Below, piece after piece: positions 7,021 to 13,603 of a stretch of 19,529 nt of DNA. A model generated the notes under the pieces. It was not told the DNA's origin, ran no database searches, and saw only the letters and a list, made by a program, of their open reading frames with translations. The DNA is taken from NCBI GenBank assembly GCA_937916395.1, contig CALFTN010000070.1, forward strand, positions 1 through 19,529, read 5' to 3'. A program made the translations under genes and the position numbers. Source of the stretch: an uncultured Clostridia bacterium (GTDB lineage: Bacteria; Bacillota; Clostridia; Oscillospirales; Acutalibacteraceae). Position 1 is the stretch's first letter, and every line of letters begins with the position of its first letter.

Positions 7021-7034
7021 TCTACATCTGTAGA
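7021..7034. promoter_or_regulatory. BlaI-type operator 2 (downstream of the start point)
   Basis: TCTACATCTGTAGA is a perfect 14-bp palindrome with 6-bp arms. It contains the CTACA...TGTAG core known for BlaI/MecI sites. It falls at about +3 to +16 in the leader, and its centre is about 25 bp from operator 1. Confidence 0.7.
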
Positions 7035-7042
7035 CCATAATC

Positions 7043-7061
7043 ATTCTACACTATGTAGAAT
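7043..7061. promoter_or_regulatory. BlaI-type operator 1 overlapping the -10 element
   Basis: ATTCTACACTATGTAGAAT is a perfect palindrome with 8-bp arms and a 3-bp centre. It covers the -10 hexamer and most of the spacer of the blaI promoter, so a bound repressor would block RNA polymerase. The core matches the BlaI/MecI site. Confidence 0.8.
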
Positions 7062-7071
7062 AAAAAGTCAA
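7043..7071 (-). promoter_or_regulatory. Sigma-A promoter of the blaI-blaR1-like operon
   Basis: On the minus strand: -35 TTGACT (7071-7066), exactly 17 bp, -10 TAGAAT (7048-7043); start near 7036. The first two bases of the -35 are also the last base pairs of the walJ terminator stem. Confidence 0.8.
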
Positions 7072-7105
7072 GCACTTTAATTGCAAATATGCAATTAAAG
7101 TGCTT
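7070..7105 (-). terminator. Intrinsic terminator of the murA-walJ operon
   Basis: A perfect 15-bp stem (7071-7085 with 7090-7104, plus one further A-T pair at 7070/7105) with loop AATA lies 4-5 nt after the walJ stop. On the minus strand it is followed by GACTTTTTATT, which is also the -35 region and spacer of the blaI promoter. A T-run on the other side (CTTTTTAC) could let it stop plus-strand transcripts as well. Confidence 0.8.
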
Positions 7106-7109
7106 TTTA

Positions 7110-7904
7110 CTATACCAATATTGGTTTATTTTGATTTTCAGGCTCGGCAACTCGCAACTGAAAGTCTCTGTTAACAAGAGCGCCCATTTCTAAAAGTGCA
7201 TTTATTGATGTGTTATAAGCTAAGTGTGGTGTGTTATTTTCTTCACTTAAATGAGCAAGAACAAACTGCGTTGTGCCTTTATTCACTAATGCTCTCAAGA
7301 CCTCTGCACAAGCGTCGTTTGAAAGATGCCCTTTGTCTGAGAGAATTCTTTTTTTAAGTTCATAATGATAATCACCATTTTTCAGCATGTTAACATCGTG
7401 ATTAGACTCAATATAAACAAGATTACAGCCTTTAATCTTATTTATGATTTCTGGTGTTACAATTCCTGTATCTGTAGCAACAGCTACTTTTGAAACGCCA
7501 TCACTACCTGTTACTGTATAACCTCTGCCATCAGCACAATCGTGTGAGGTTTTAAAAGGATTTATAAACATTCCGTTAATCTCAAAACCACTATCATCCA
7601 AAGTAAAATCTTTGTGACATTCTGTTAAAACACCTTTTTGTCTTAAACTAAGAAGTGTTCCTGCTGAAGCATAAACAGGTATGTTATTTCTTTTTAAAAA
7701 CACCGATAAGCCCTGAATGTGGTCGCTATGCTCGTGTGTTAAAAACACTGCCTTTATCGCATTTTCTTCAACGCCAATTTTACAGAGCATTTCTCTTGTT
7801 TGCTTGGCACTTCTGCCTACATCAATTAAAATACCATTATTATTTTCACCTATGTAAACAGAATTGCCGCTACTTGAAGAAAATAGCGGACAAAACTTTA
7901 TCAT
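7110..7904 (-). CDS. walJ: Metallo-beta-lactamase-fold hydrolase, WalJ/YycJ family
   Basis: A 264-residue MBL-fold protein beginning CPLFSSSSGNS, the usual opening of the WalJ/YycJ family. The metal motif is THEHSDH (His57, His59, Asp61, His62). Further ligands are probably in KTSHD (His120), VATDTG (Asp144) and AHLS (His217). Family members act on nucleic acid (5'-3' exonuclease activity has been reported) and influence coordination of cell division and DNA replication. In Bacillus the gene lies beside walRK; here it follows murA by 6 nt, with its GAGGAG ribosome site inside the last murA codons. The family call rests on the N-terminus, length and motif order. The exact substrate is not shown by the sequence. 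Confidence 0.85.
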   Translation of the reverse strand: MIKFCPLFSSSSGNSVYIGENNNGILIDVGRSAKQTREMLCKIGVEENAIKAVFLTHEHSDHIQGLSVFLKRNNIPVYASAGTLLSLRQKGVLTECHKDFTLDDSGFEINGMFINPFKTSHDCADGRGYTVTGSDGVSKVAVATDTGIVTPEIINKIKGCNLVYIESNHDVNMLKNGDYHYELKKRILSDKGHLSNDACAEVLRALVNKGTTQFVLAHLSEENNTPHLAYNTSINALLEMGALVNRDFQLRVAEPENQNKPILV

Positions 7905-7910
7905 ATTAAA

Positions 7911-9182
7911 TTACTCCTCGTCGAATACTTCTCGCTCAATATCAACGCCAACAGCTTTAAGCTTTTCGACAATTTTTTCATACCCACGGTCAATTAAATT
8001 AACATTTGTAACTGTTGTTGTGCCTTTTGCCATCATACCAGCAATAACCATTGCTGCACCAGCTCTTAAATCATCTGCTTCAACAGGCGCACCTTTAAGA
8101 TTTTCAACGCCTGTAATAATTGCAGTTTTACCATCAACAATTATATTAGCACCCATTCTCTTTAATTGTTGGGTGTATTTAAAACGGTTATCCCAAACGC
8201 TTTCTACAACATAGCTTGTCCCTTGACAGGTAGTAAGTAAAACAGCAATTTGTGGTTGCATATCTGTAGGAAAACCTGGGTGTGGTCTTGTTTTAACTCT
8301 GCAAGGATTTACTCTCTGCAAATCTGAAATAACACGAACACTCTCGTCGCCCTCAATAACAGTAACGCCACATTCCTCTAACTTGCTTGTTATTGACTCT
8401 AGATGCTTAGGGATAACATCCTGAATTGTAACATCGCCACCAACTGCAGCAACCGCCACCATATATGTGCCAGCTTCAATCTGGTCAGGAATTATAGAAT
8501 AAGTGCATCCGTGCATATTTTGTGTACCACGGATTTTAATAACGTCAGTACCAGCACCACGAACATCGGCACCCATTGAGTTAAGAAAGTTTGCAAGGTC
8601 AACTATGTGTGGCTCTCTTGCCGCATTTTCAATAACAGTAAGACCTTTTGCTCTTACTGCTGCTAACATTACGTTAATTGTAGCACCAACAGAAACAACG
8701 TCCATATAAACAGATGAACCCATTAAATCATCTGCAGTAGCGCTTACAACAGCACTTTCAGTACTCACAGTAGCACCTAACGCTTCAAAGCCTTTAATGT
8801 GCTGGTCAATTGGTCTTTCACCAAAATAACAACCACCTGGCATTGAAACACTTGCTTCACCAAACTTGCCTAAAAGAGCACCTAAAAGATAATAAGAAGC
8901 TCTTAATTTACGTGTCATTTTATCAGGAATATTCTGAGAAGCATCAACATTTTTACCATCAATTATAACTACGCCTTCTTCAGATGTATCAACCTCTGCA
9001 CCAATGTGACGTAAAATTTTTATCATCATCCTAACATCGCTGATATCAGGAATATTTTCAATTCTACAAGGACCATCAGCAAGAATTGCAGCAGGCATAA
9101 TTCCTAAAACTGCATTCTTTGCACCGCTGATTTTAATTTCGCCGTGAAGCTTATTACCACCACGGATTACAAATCTTTCCAC
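7911..9182 (-). CDS. murA: UDP-N-acetylglucosamine 1-carboxyvinyltransferase
   Basis: MurA transfers enolpyruvate from PEP to UDP-GlcNAc in the cytoplasm, the first committed step of peptidoglycan synthesis. The catalytic Cys is in PGGCYFGERP (Cys118) and the substrate-site pair Lys22-Asn23 is in SGAKNA. A Cys at this site is the target of fosfomycin, so no Cys-to-Asp resistance form is present. An ATG at 9218 would add 12 residues (MIYKNKLIGVPH) with no counterpart in the family. The GTG at 9182 gives VERFVIRGGNKL and 423 residues, the usual start and length, with a GGGGTG 6 nt upstream. It is first in a two-gene unit with walJ. Clostridia often carry two murA copies, and this window does not tell which one this is. 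Confidence 0.93.
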   Translation of the reverse strand: MERFVIRGGNKLHGEIKISGAKNAVLGIMPAAILADGPCRIENIPDISDVRMMIKILRHIGAEVDTSEEGVVIIDGKNVDASQNIPDKMTRKLRASYYLLGALLGKFGEASVSMPGGCYFGERPIDQHIKGFEALGATVSTESAVVSATADDLMGSSVYMDVVSVGATINVMLAAVRAKGLTVIENAAREPHIVDLANFLNSMGADVRGAGTDVIKIRGTQNMHGCTYSIIPDQIEAGTYMVAVAAVGGDVTIQDVIPKHLESITSKLEECGVTVIEGDESVRVISDLQRVNPCRVKTRPHPGFPTDMQPQIAVLLTTCQGTSYVVESVWDNRFKYTQQLKRMGANIIVDGKTAIITGVENLKGAPVEADDLRAGAAMVIAGMMAKGTTTVTNVNLIDRGYEKIVEKLKAVGVDIEREVFDEE

Positions 9183-9273
9183 GTGCGGCACCCCAATCAA
9201 TTTATTTTTATATATCAATAATAAGTAAAATTCAAAGTAAAATTACAAAATGACACACAAAGTCACTTTTATT

Positions 9274-9282
9274 ATTATAACA
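9274..9282 (-). promoter_or_regulatory. Extended -10 promoter of murA-walJ
   Basis: On the minus strand TGTTATAAT gives a TGn-extended perfect -10 (TATAAT at 9279-9274). No good -35 is seen at 16-18 bp. The start would be near 9267, leaving an 85-nt AT-rich leader. The rest of the 9183-9396 gap is AT-rich with nothing else recognisable, apart from a weak TGAC/GTCA dyad at 9251-9265. Confidence 0.55.
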
Positions 9283-9396
9283 CTTTTAAGTACAAAATAA
9301 AAGAGTAAATTAGGTGAATAAAAGTAGTAAATATTATAAAATTAAGGTCTTTTTTTGTAATCAATATACAAAATTTTCTTTTTTATTCAAAAAAAC

Positions 9397-9423
9397 AAGA
9401 CGACGAGAACTAACCGTCGCCTT
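9397..9423 (-). terminator. Intrinsic terminator after the glycerophosphodiester phosphodiesterase gene
   Basis: On the minus strand AAGGCGACG, a 9-nt loop, then CGTCGTCTT (one G-T pair) is followed by GTTTTTTTG. It starts 4-5 nt after the stop codon. Confidence 0.85.
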
Positions 9424-9427
9424 AAAA

Positions 9428-10270
9428 TTATTGTGGAATGATTGCATTAGTAGTTATGTAATTCACACCCAAATTATACAGCTCTTCTAATGAAGCTAAA
9501 TCGTCTACCGTCCACGCACAAAGAGTAAGACCCTGATTAATTGCTGTTTTTATTATTTCTTCATCGTTCTTTTTATGGTTAAATGCTAATTTATAGTTAT
9601 TGTCTTTACTTGTCTTTATGTTTTCTTCTGTGATTTCTTCAACAAGATACCAGAGTTCTATATTCTCATCAAGTTCTCTGACTTTTTTTATCATTTCACT
9701 TTTAAAAGAAATAATAATTGCATTCTCTTTCAACTCATATTTCTCTAATAAATCCAAAATTTCTTGTAGTTTTTCTTTACTTCCATTTTTAATTTCTATC
9801 TGTGGAATAATTTTCATATCTTTACAGATAATAAGATATTCTTCTAAGGTTGGAATTTTCTGATTAGGGTAATAGTCAACATTTACGCCGTTATCTATTA
9901 CATATTTCTGCAACTCTTCGTATGTTGCGTCTTCAATATTCTTATAGCCATTTGTTAATCTGAATATATTATCATCATGATAAATCACCCATACACCATC
10001 TTGGGTTAAATGAACATCACATTCAGTCGCATAAAAACCATATTCCCCCGCTTTTTCAAATGCAACTAATGTATTCTCAGGTGCAATACCAGAAAACCCA
10101 CGATGTGCCGTGAGTTTAACATCTTCAATATTTTCTAAATTACTATCACTTAGTTTTTTAATTTCTGGTGCTTTGTAACCTAAGAATAAATCAGCTACAT
10201 ACACGCCACCGAAAATTATAATTGCAATAACAATAAGAATTGAAATGAGTTTAACTTTCTTTTTGTTCAT
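9428..10270 (-). CDS. Membrane-anchored glycerophosphodiester phosphodiesterase (GDPD family)
   Basis: A 280-residue protein with a single N-terminal membrane helix (residues 8-29) after a lysine-rich start. The enzyme part is therefore probably outside the membrane. The GDPD motifs are clear: TAHRGFSGIAPENT (His56, Arg57, Glu65, Asn66), ECDVHLTQDG (Glu83, Asp85, His87), HDD (His98) and PQIEIK. The C-terminal CAWTVDD also fits. Relatives split glycerophosphodiesters into sn-glycerol 3-phosphate and an alcohol, for lipid turnover or scavenging. It follows the alpha operon terminator by about 20 nt and has its own terminator. GAGG lies 8 nt before the ATG. No separate promoter is seen in the short gap, so it may depend on read-through or on a promoter inside rplQ. 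Confidence 0.9.
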   Translation of the reverse strand: MNKKKVKLISILIVIAIIIFGGVYVADLFLGYKAPEIKKLSDSNLENIEDVKLTAHRGFSGIAPENTLVAFEKAGEYGFYATECDVHLTQDGVWVIYHDDNIFRLTNGYKNIEDATYEELQKYVIDNGVNVDYYPNQKIPTLEEYLIICKDMKIIPQIEIKNGSKEKLQEILDLLEKYELKENAIIISFKSEMIKKVRELDENIELWYLVEEITEENIKTSKDNNYKLAFNHKKNDEEIIKTAINQGLTLCAWTVDDLASLEELYNLGVNYITTNAIIPQ

Positions 10271-10289
10271 TTTTTATTCCTCAATTTAA

Positions 10290-10322
10290 AAAATCCCATT
10301 CGCAAAAAACGAACGGGATTTT
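10290..10322 (-). terminator. Intrinsic terminator ending the ribosomal spc-alpha operon
   Basis: Arms 10290-10302 and 10310-10322 pair over 13 bp with one G-T pair around a 7-nt loop. On the minus strand the stem is GGGATTTTTT-flanked, giving a U-run. It starts 10 nt after the rplQ stop. Confidence 0.85.
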
Positions 10323-10331
10323 AAAACAAAA

Positions 10332-10673
10332 TTAGATTAATTCAAGAATGCACATCTCTGCTGCGTCACCGCGGCGAGCTTCAGTCTTGATAATACGGCA
10401 ATAACCGCCGTTTACATCTTTATATTTTGGAGCTACTTCGTTAAAGAGCTTTTTAACTACATCACTCTTAGTAATATAAGATGCTACTTGTCTTCTGTTA
10501 TGAAGATTATCTTCCTTAGCAATAGTGATCATTTTTTCTGCCATTGCACGTACTTCTTTAGCACGAGTAACAGTAGTTGTCATCTTACCGTTTTCGATAA
10601 GAGCTGTAACCATGTTACGAAGCATAGCATTTCTATGGTCAGTTGTTCTGCCAAGTTTTCTTGTTCCGGGCAT
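10332..10673 (-). CDS. rplQ: 50S ribosomal protein L17
   Basis: A 113-residue L17 of the large subunit, near the tunnel exit. It begins MPGTRKLGRTTDHR, a near-invariant start, and carries the family sequence ALIENGKMTTTVTRAKEVR (residues about 25-43). The length is normal for Firmicutes, which lack the C-terminal extension of some other groups. It is the last gene of the alpha operon, 30 nt after rpoA, and is followed by the operon terminator. An AGGAGTG-like ribosome site precedes the ATG. Confidence 0.97.
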   Translation of the reverse strand: MPGTRKLGRTTDHRNAMLRNMVTALIENGKMTTTVTRAKEVRAMAEKMITIAKEDNLHNRRQVASYITKSDVVKKLFNEVAPKYKDVNGGYCRIIKTEARRGDAAEMCILELI

Positions 10674-10703
10674 CTATAACACTCCTTTGCCGAAAATAGG
10701 GAC

Positions 10704-11654
10704 TTATTCGTCCTCGTCTTGAAGAGTAAATCCGAGAGAAGCTAACTTGTTTACAACCTCATCAAGAGATTTTCTACCAAGATTTCTAACTTTCATCATA
10801 TCGTCTTCTGTTTTGTTAATCAAATCTTCAACAGTGTTAATTCCTGCTCTCTTGAGACAGTTGAATGAACGAACTGAAAGGTCGAGTTCTTCAATTGTCA
10901 TTTCAAGAACCTTTTCTTTTGCACTGTCATCTTTAACAACCATAATTTCTGTGTTTGAAACCTCATCTGAAAGGTCAACAAAGAGATTAAGGTGCTCTGT
11001 AAGAATTTTAGCAGCAAATGAAACAGCTTCTTTTGCAGAAATTGTACCATCTGTCCAAACTTCAATTGAAAGTTTGTCATAGTCAGTAATTTGACCAACA
11101 CGAGTATTGTCAACAGTATAGTTAACTTTTAATACTGGTGAATAAATTGAGTCAATAGCAATAACACCAATTTCTGGAGCAAGAAGTTGCTTGTTTCTGT
11201 CTGAAGAAACGTAACCTCTGCCTTTATCTGCAGTAAGCTCCATAGCAACATGAGCACCATTATCAAGTGTAGCTATATGGTGATCTGGGTTGAGAATTTC
11301 AACTTCAGAATCTGTTTTAATATCACCAGCAGTGATTTCACCAGAGCCGTTTGCTTCGATATACATAATCTTAGGACCGTCTCCGTGAATTTTAAGAATA
11401 ACGCCCTTAAGGTTAAGAACTATTTCTGTAACGTCTTCTTTAACGTTTGGAATTGTTGAGAATTCATGAAGAATACCATCAATTTTTACAGATGTAATTG
11501 CATAACCCGGTAATGAAGAAAGAAGTACACGACGAAGGCTATTACCTAAAGTTGTACCAAAACCTCTTTCAAGTGGTTCTACTACAAATACACCATGTGC
11601 TGTTTCTTCCATTGAATCAGAGAACTCAATTCTTGGTTTCTCAATACCGATCAT
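10704..11654 (-). CDS. rpoA: DNA-directed RNA polymerase subunit alpha
   Basis: A 316-residue alpha subunit that nucleates RNA polymerase assembly. The N-terminal dimerisation domain (about 1-230) has ERGFGTTLGNSLRRVLLSSL at 29-48. The C-terminal domain (about 250-311) has LDLSVRSFNCLKRAGINTV and KVRNLGRKSLDEV, the helix-hairpin-helix that binds UP elements and activators. A short acidic tail follows. The start has AGGAGG at 7 nt. It lies 85 nt after rpsD, and that gap contains a perfect hairpin. It is in the usual alpha-operon place between rpsD and rplQ. Confidence 0.98.
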   Translation of the reverse strand: MIGIEKPRIEFSDSMEETAHGVFVVEPLERGFGTTLGNSLRRVLLSSLPGYAITSVKIDGILHEFSTIPNVKEDVTEIVLNLKGVILKIHGDGPKIMYIEANGSGEITAGDIKTDSEVEILNPDHHIATLDNGAHVAMELTADKGRGYVSSDRNKQLLAPEIGVIAIDSIYSPVLKVNYTVDNTRVGQITDYDKLSIEVWTDGTISAKEAVSFAAKILTEHLNLFVDLSDEVSNTEIMVVKDDSAKEKVLEMTIEELDLSVRSFNCLKRAGINTVEDLINKTEDDMMKVRNLGRKSLDEVVNKLASLGFTLQDEDE

Positions 11655-11704
11655 ACCAAACCCTCCTAAATTTTACACAGTTTAACTATGTTGATTTGTT
11701 CTTT

Positions 11705-11726
11705 GTCAAAGCCAAAAGGCTTTGAC
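11705..11726 (-). promoter_or_regulatory. Perfect hairpin in the rpsD-rpoA gap
   Basis: Arms GTCAAAGCC and GGCTTTGAC (9 bp, no mismatch) with a 4-nt loop lie 13 nt after the rpsD stop and 50 nt before the rpoA ATG. The loop is UUUU in the mRNA. No U-tract follows, so it is not an ordinary terminator. Processing, mRNA stability or tuning of rpoA expression are possible roles, all inferred. Confidence 0.55.
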
Positions 11727-11739
11727 CTAAAGAGCTTTA

Positions 11740-12366
11740 TTATTTTGAGTAGAACTCAACGATAAGGTGCTCTTCGATAGGAGCTTCGATTTGCTCTCTA
11801 TCAGGAAGGTTTAATACCTTTGCTGTATTAGCATCACTATTTCTCTCAAGCCATGTTGGAACAGGACGTGAACCATTTGTTTCGAGAATGTTTTTGAAAG
11901 AATCTGTTGAAGCAGATTTTTCTTTTATTGAAATTGCATCACCTGGCTTACAAAGGTAAGAAGGGATGTCTACCTTACTGCCGTTAACACAGAAATGACC
12001 GTGAGTAACAAGTTGTCTTGCTTCTGCACGAGAATCTGCCCAACCAAGAAGATACACAATGTTATCTAAACGGCTTTCGCAAATTCTAAGAAGGTTTTCA
12101 CCTGCTTGACCTGGTTTCTTTTCAGCCATAAGGAAATATTTGTGGAATTGTCCTTCAAGGATTCCGTAGTAACGTCTTGCTTTTTGTTTTTCACGAAGTT
12201 GAAGACCGTAACCAGAAATCTTTTTACGAGCCTGACCATGTTGACCAGGAGCGTAAGAACGGCGCTCTAATGCGCATTTGCCTGTATAACATCTGCTACC
12301 CTTTAAGAAGAGTTTTTGACCTTCACGGCGGCAGAGTTTACATACGGCACCTGTATATCTTGCCAT
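11740..12366 (-). CDS. rpsD: 30S ribosomal protein S4, zinc-binding type
   Basis: A 208-residue S4, one of the first proteins to bind 16S rRNA and the usual translational regulator of its operon. The N-terminus keeps the zinc knuckle Cys9-x2-Cys12...Cys26-x4-Cys31. The S4 RNA-binding domain (about 98-160) has ESRLDNIVYLLGWADSRAEA. It is encoded inside the alpha operon, as in Clostridia and proteobacteria; in Bacillus rpsD is elsewhere. No S4-type leader pseudoknot could be assigned by eye. It begins ARYTGAVCKLCRREG after the Met. Confidence 0.97.
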   Translation of the reverse strand: MARYTGAVCKLCRREGQKLFLKGSRCYTGKCALERRSYAPGQHGQARKKISGYGLQLREKQKARRYYGILEGQFHKYFLMAEKKPGQAGENLLRICESRLDNIVYLLGWADSRAEARQLVTHGHFCVNGSKVDIPSYLCKPGDAISIKEKSASTDSFKNILETNGSRPVPTWLERNSDANTAKVLNLPDREQIEAPIEEHLIVEFYSK

Positions 12367-12385
12367 AATTCGTTCCTCCTATATG

Positions 12386-12793
12386 TTATACACGTCTTCT
12401 TTTTGGTGGACGGCAACCATTGTGAGGAATAGGAGTAACGTCTTTAATAAGAGTAACTTCAAGTCCTGCAACTTGTAATGCTCTGATTGCAGCCTCTCTA
12501 CCCGCACCTGGGCCTTTAACATAAACTTCAATAGTTTTCATACCGTGGTCAACAGCAACCTTTGCTGCTGTTTCTGCTGCTGTTTGTGCTGCGAATGGAG
12601 TAGATTTACGAGAACCTCTGAAGCCCATTTCACCTGCACTAGCCCAAGAAACTGCGTTGCCTTGAGTATCAGTAATAGTAACTATTGTATTATTGAATGT
12701 AGATTGGATATGAGCCGCACCACGTTCAATATTTTTACGCTCACGACGTTTGCGTGTTCCGGCACCTTTTTTGCCAGTTGCTTTTGTAGCCAT
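12386..12793 (-). CDS. rpsK: 30S ribosomal protein S11
   Basis: A 135-residue S11, located on the platform of the small subunit near the mRNA exit site. The lysine/arginine-rich N-terminus is followed by AAHIQSTFNNTIVTITDTQG (about 26-45) and the C-terminal signature PIPHNGCRPPKRRRV. The Asn-Gly is the site where isoaspartate forms in some bacteria. It lies 17 nt downstream of rpsM with a GGGAGG ribosome site and 19 nt before rpsD. Confidence 0.97.
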   Translation of the reverse strand: MATKATGKKGAGTRKRRERKNIERGAAHIQSTFNNTIVTITDTQGNAVSWASAGEMGFRGSRKSTPFAAQTAAETAAKVAVDHGMKTIEVYVKGPGAGREAAIRALQVAGLEVTLIKDVTPIPHNGCRPPKRRRV

Positions 12794-12810
12794 TCTAATA
12801 CCTCCCAGCC

Positions 12811-13179
12811 TTATTTCTTCTTGTTAGCTATCGTTTTCTTAGGACCCTTACGAGTACGAGCGTTTGTTTTTGAACGCTGACCTCTTACAGGGAGACCCTT
12901 ACGATGGCGAACACCACGATAGCAACCGATTTCAACAAGTCTTTTGATATCGAATGCTGTTTCACGACGAAGGTCACCTTCAACCTTAACGTTGTGGTCG
13001 ATATATTCACGTAATTTTGCTACATCATCTTCTGAAAGATCTTTAACTCTTGTGTCAGGATTAATGCCTGTAGCAGCAATAATGTCGCTTGCAGTCTTTG
13101 GACCTATACCATAGATATAAGTAAGACCGATTTCAATTCTTTTGTCTCTTGGTAAATCAACACCTGAAATACGCGCCAT
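12811..13179 (-). CDS. rpsM: 30S ribosomal protein S13
   Basis: A 122-residue S13 from the head of the small subunit, which contacts L5 across the subunit bridge and the P-site tRNA with its tail. It begins ARISGVDLPRDKRIEIGLTY after the Met. The helix-hairpin region is near IYGIGPKTA (23-31), and the signature GCYRGVRHRKGLPVRGQRSK leads into a basic tail ending IANKKK. GGAGGTG precedes the start. It lies 35 nt after rpmJ. Confidence 0.97.
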   Translation of the reverse strand: MARISGVDLPRDKRIEIGLTYIYGIGPKTASDIIAATGINPDTRVKDLSEDDVAKLREYIDHNVKVEGDLRRETAFDIKRLVEIGCYRGVRHRKGLPVRGQRSKTNARTRKGPKKTIANKKK

Positions 13180-13214
13180 TTGTCAGTTGCACCTCCAAAT
13201 ATGGTTTACGTCAA

Positions 13215-13328
13215 TTAGCCTTGACGCTGTTTGTGCTTAGGATTTTCACAGATAACCATGATTTTTCCCTTGCGTTTAATAACTTTGCATTTTTCGCAAA
13301 TTTTCTTAACAGAAGGTCTGACTTTCAT
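13215..13328 (-). CDS. rpmJ: 50S ribosomal protein L36, zinc-binding type
   Basis: A 37-residue gene found by direct reading: MKVRPSVKKICEKCKVIKRK, then GKIMVICENPKHKQRQG and a TAA at 13217-13215. Cys11, Cys14, Cys27 and His32 are the zinc ligands, so this is the C+ paralogue; no zinc-free copy is visible here. It has the usual place between infA and rpsM. AGGAGG lies upstream of the ATG with an 8-nt gap. The protein is at the base of the L7/L12-side of the large subunit. Confidence 0.96.
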   Translation of the reverse strand: MKVRPSVKKICEKCKVIKRKGKIMVICENPKHKQRQG

Positions 13329-13366
13329 TTGAATACCTCCTAAAATTTAGCTTTCGCTTTTATAAA

Positions 13367-13585
13367 TCATTTTGAACGCCATGTTATACGCCCACGTGTA
13401 AGGTCATATGGCGACATTTCGACTGTAACCTTATCACCTGGAAGAATACGAATGTAGTTCATTCTAAGCTTACCAGAAATGTGAGCAATTATTTTATGAC
13501 CGTTTTCAAGTTCAACTTGAAAAGTAGTGTTAGGTAATGCTTCTAAAACTTTACCTTCAACTTCAATCATATCGTCTTTAGACAT
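13367..13585 (-). CDS. infA: Translation initiation factor IF-1
   Basis: A 72-residue single OB-fold (S1-type) protein that binds the A site of the 30S subunit during initiation. The sequence SKDDMIEVEGKVLEALPNT after the Met, then GKLRMNYIRILPGDKV (38-53) and LTRGRITWRSK at the end, are standard for the family. GGAGGTA lies before the ATG. It lies 18 nt after the KOW-domain gene and 38 nt before rpmJ. Confidence 0.97.
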   Translation of the reverse strand: MSKDDMIEVEGKVLEALPNTTFQVELENGHKIIAHISGKLRMNYIRILPGDKVTVEMSPYDLTRGRITWRSK

Positions 13586-13603
13586 AACAAATACCTCCGT
13601 TGA

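Noticed and set aside
7042..7044. ATG at 7044 as start of the BlaI-type repressor
   Set aside because: It lies in the -10 element and upstream of the predicted transcript start. The ATG at 7005 has GGAGGTT at 6 nt.
9216..9218. ATG at 9218 as start of murA
   Set aside because: It adds 12 residues without family support and has no ribosome site. The GTG at 9182 gives the normal MurA start.
9251..9265. TGAC-7-GTCA dyad as operator in the murA leader
   Set aside because: Arms of only 4 bp in AT-rich DNA; expected by chance.
9183..9396. Riboswitch or small RNA in the murA upstream region
   Set aside because: AT-rich sequence without a stable, recognisable fold or conserved motif seen by eye.
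11705..11726. Intrinsic terminator between rpsD and rpoA
   Set aside because: The stem is perfect but no U-tract follows in the direction of transcription.
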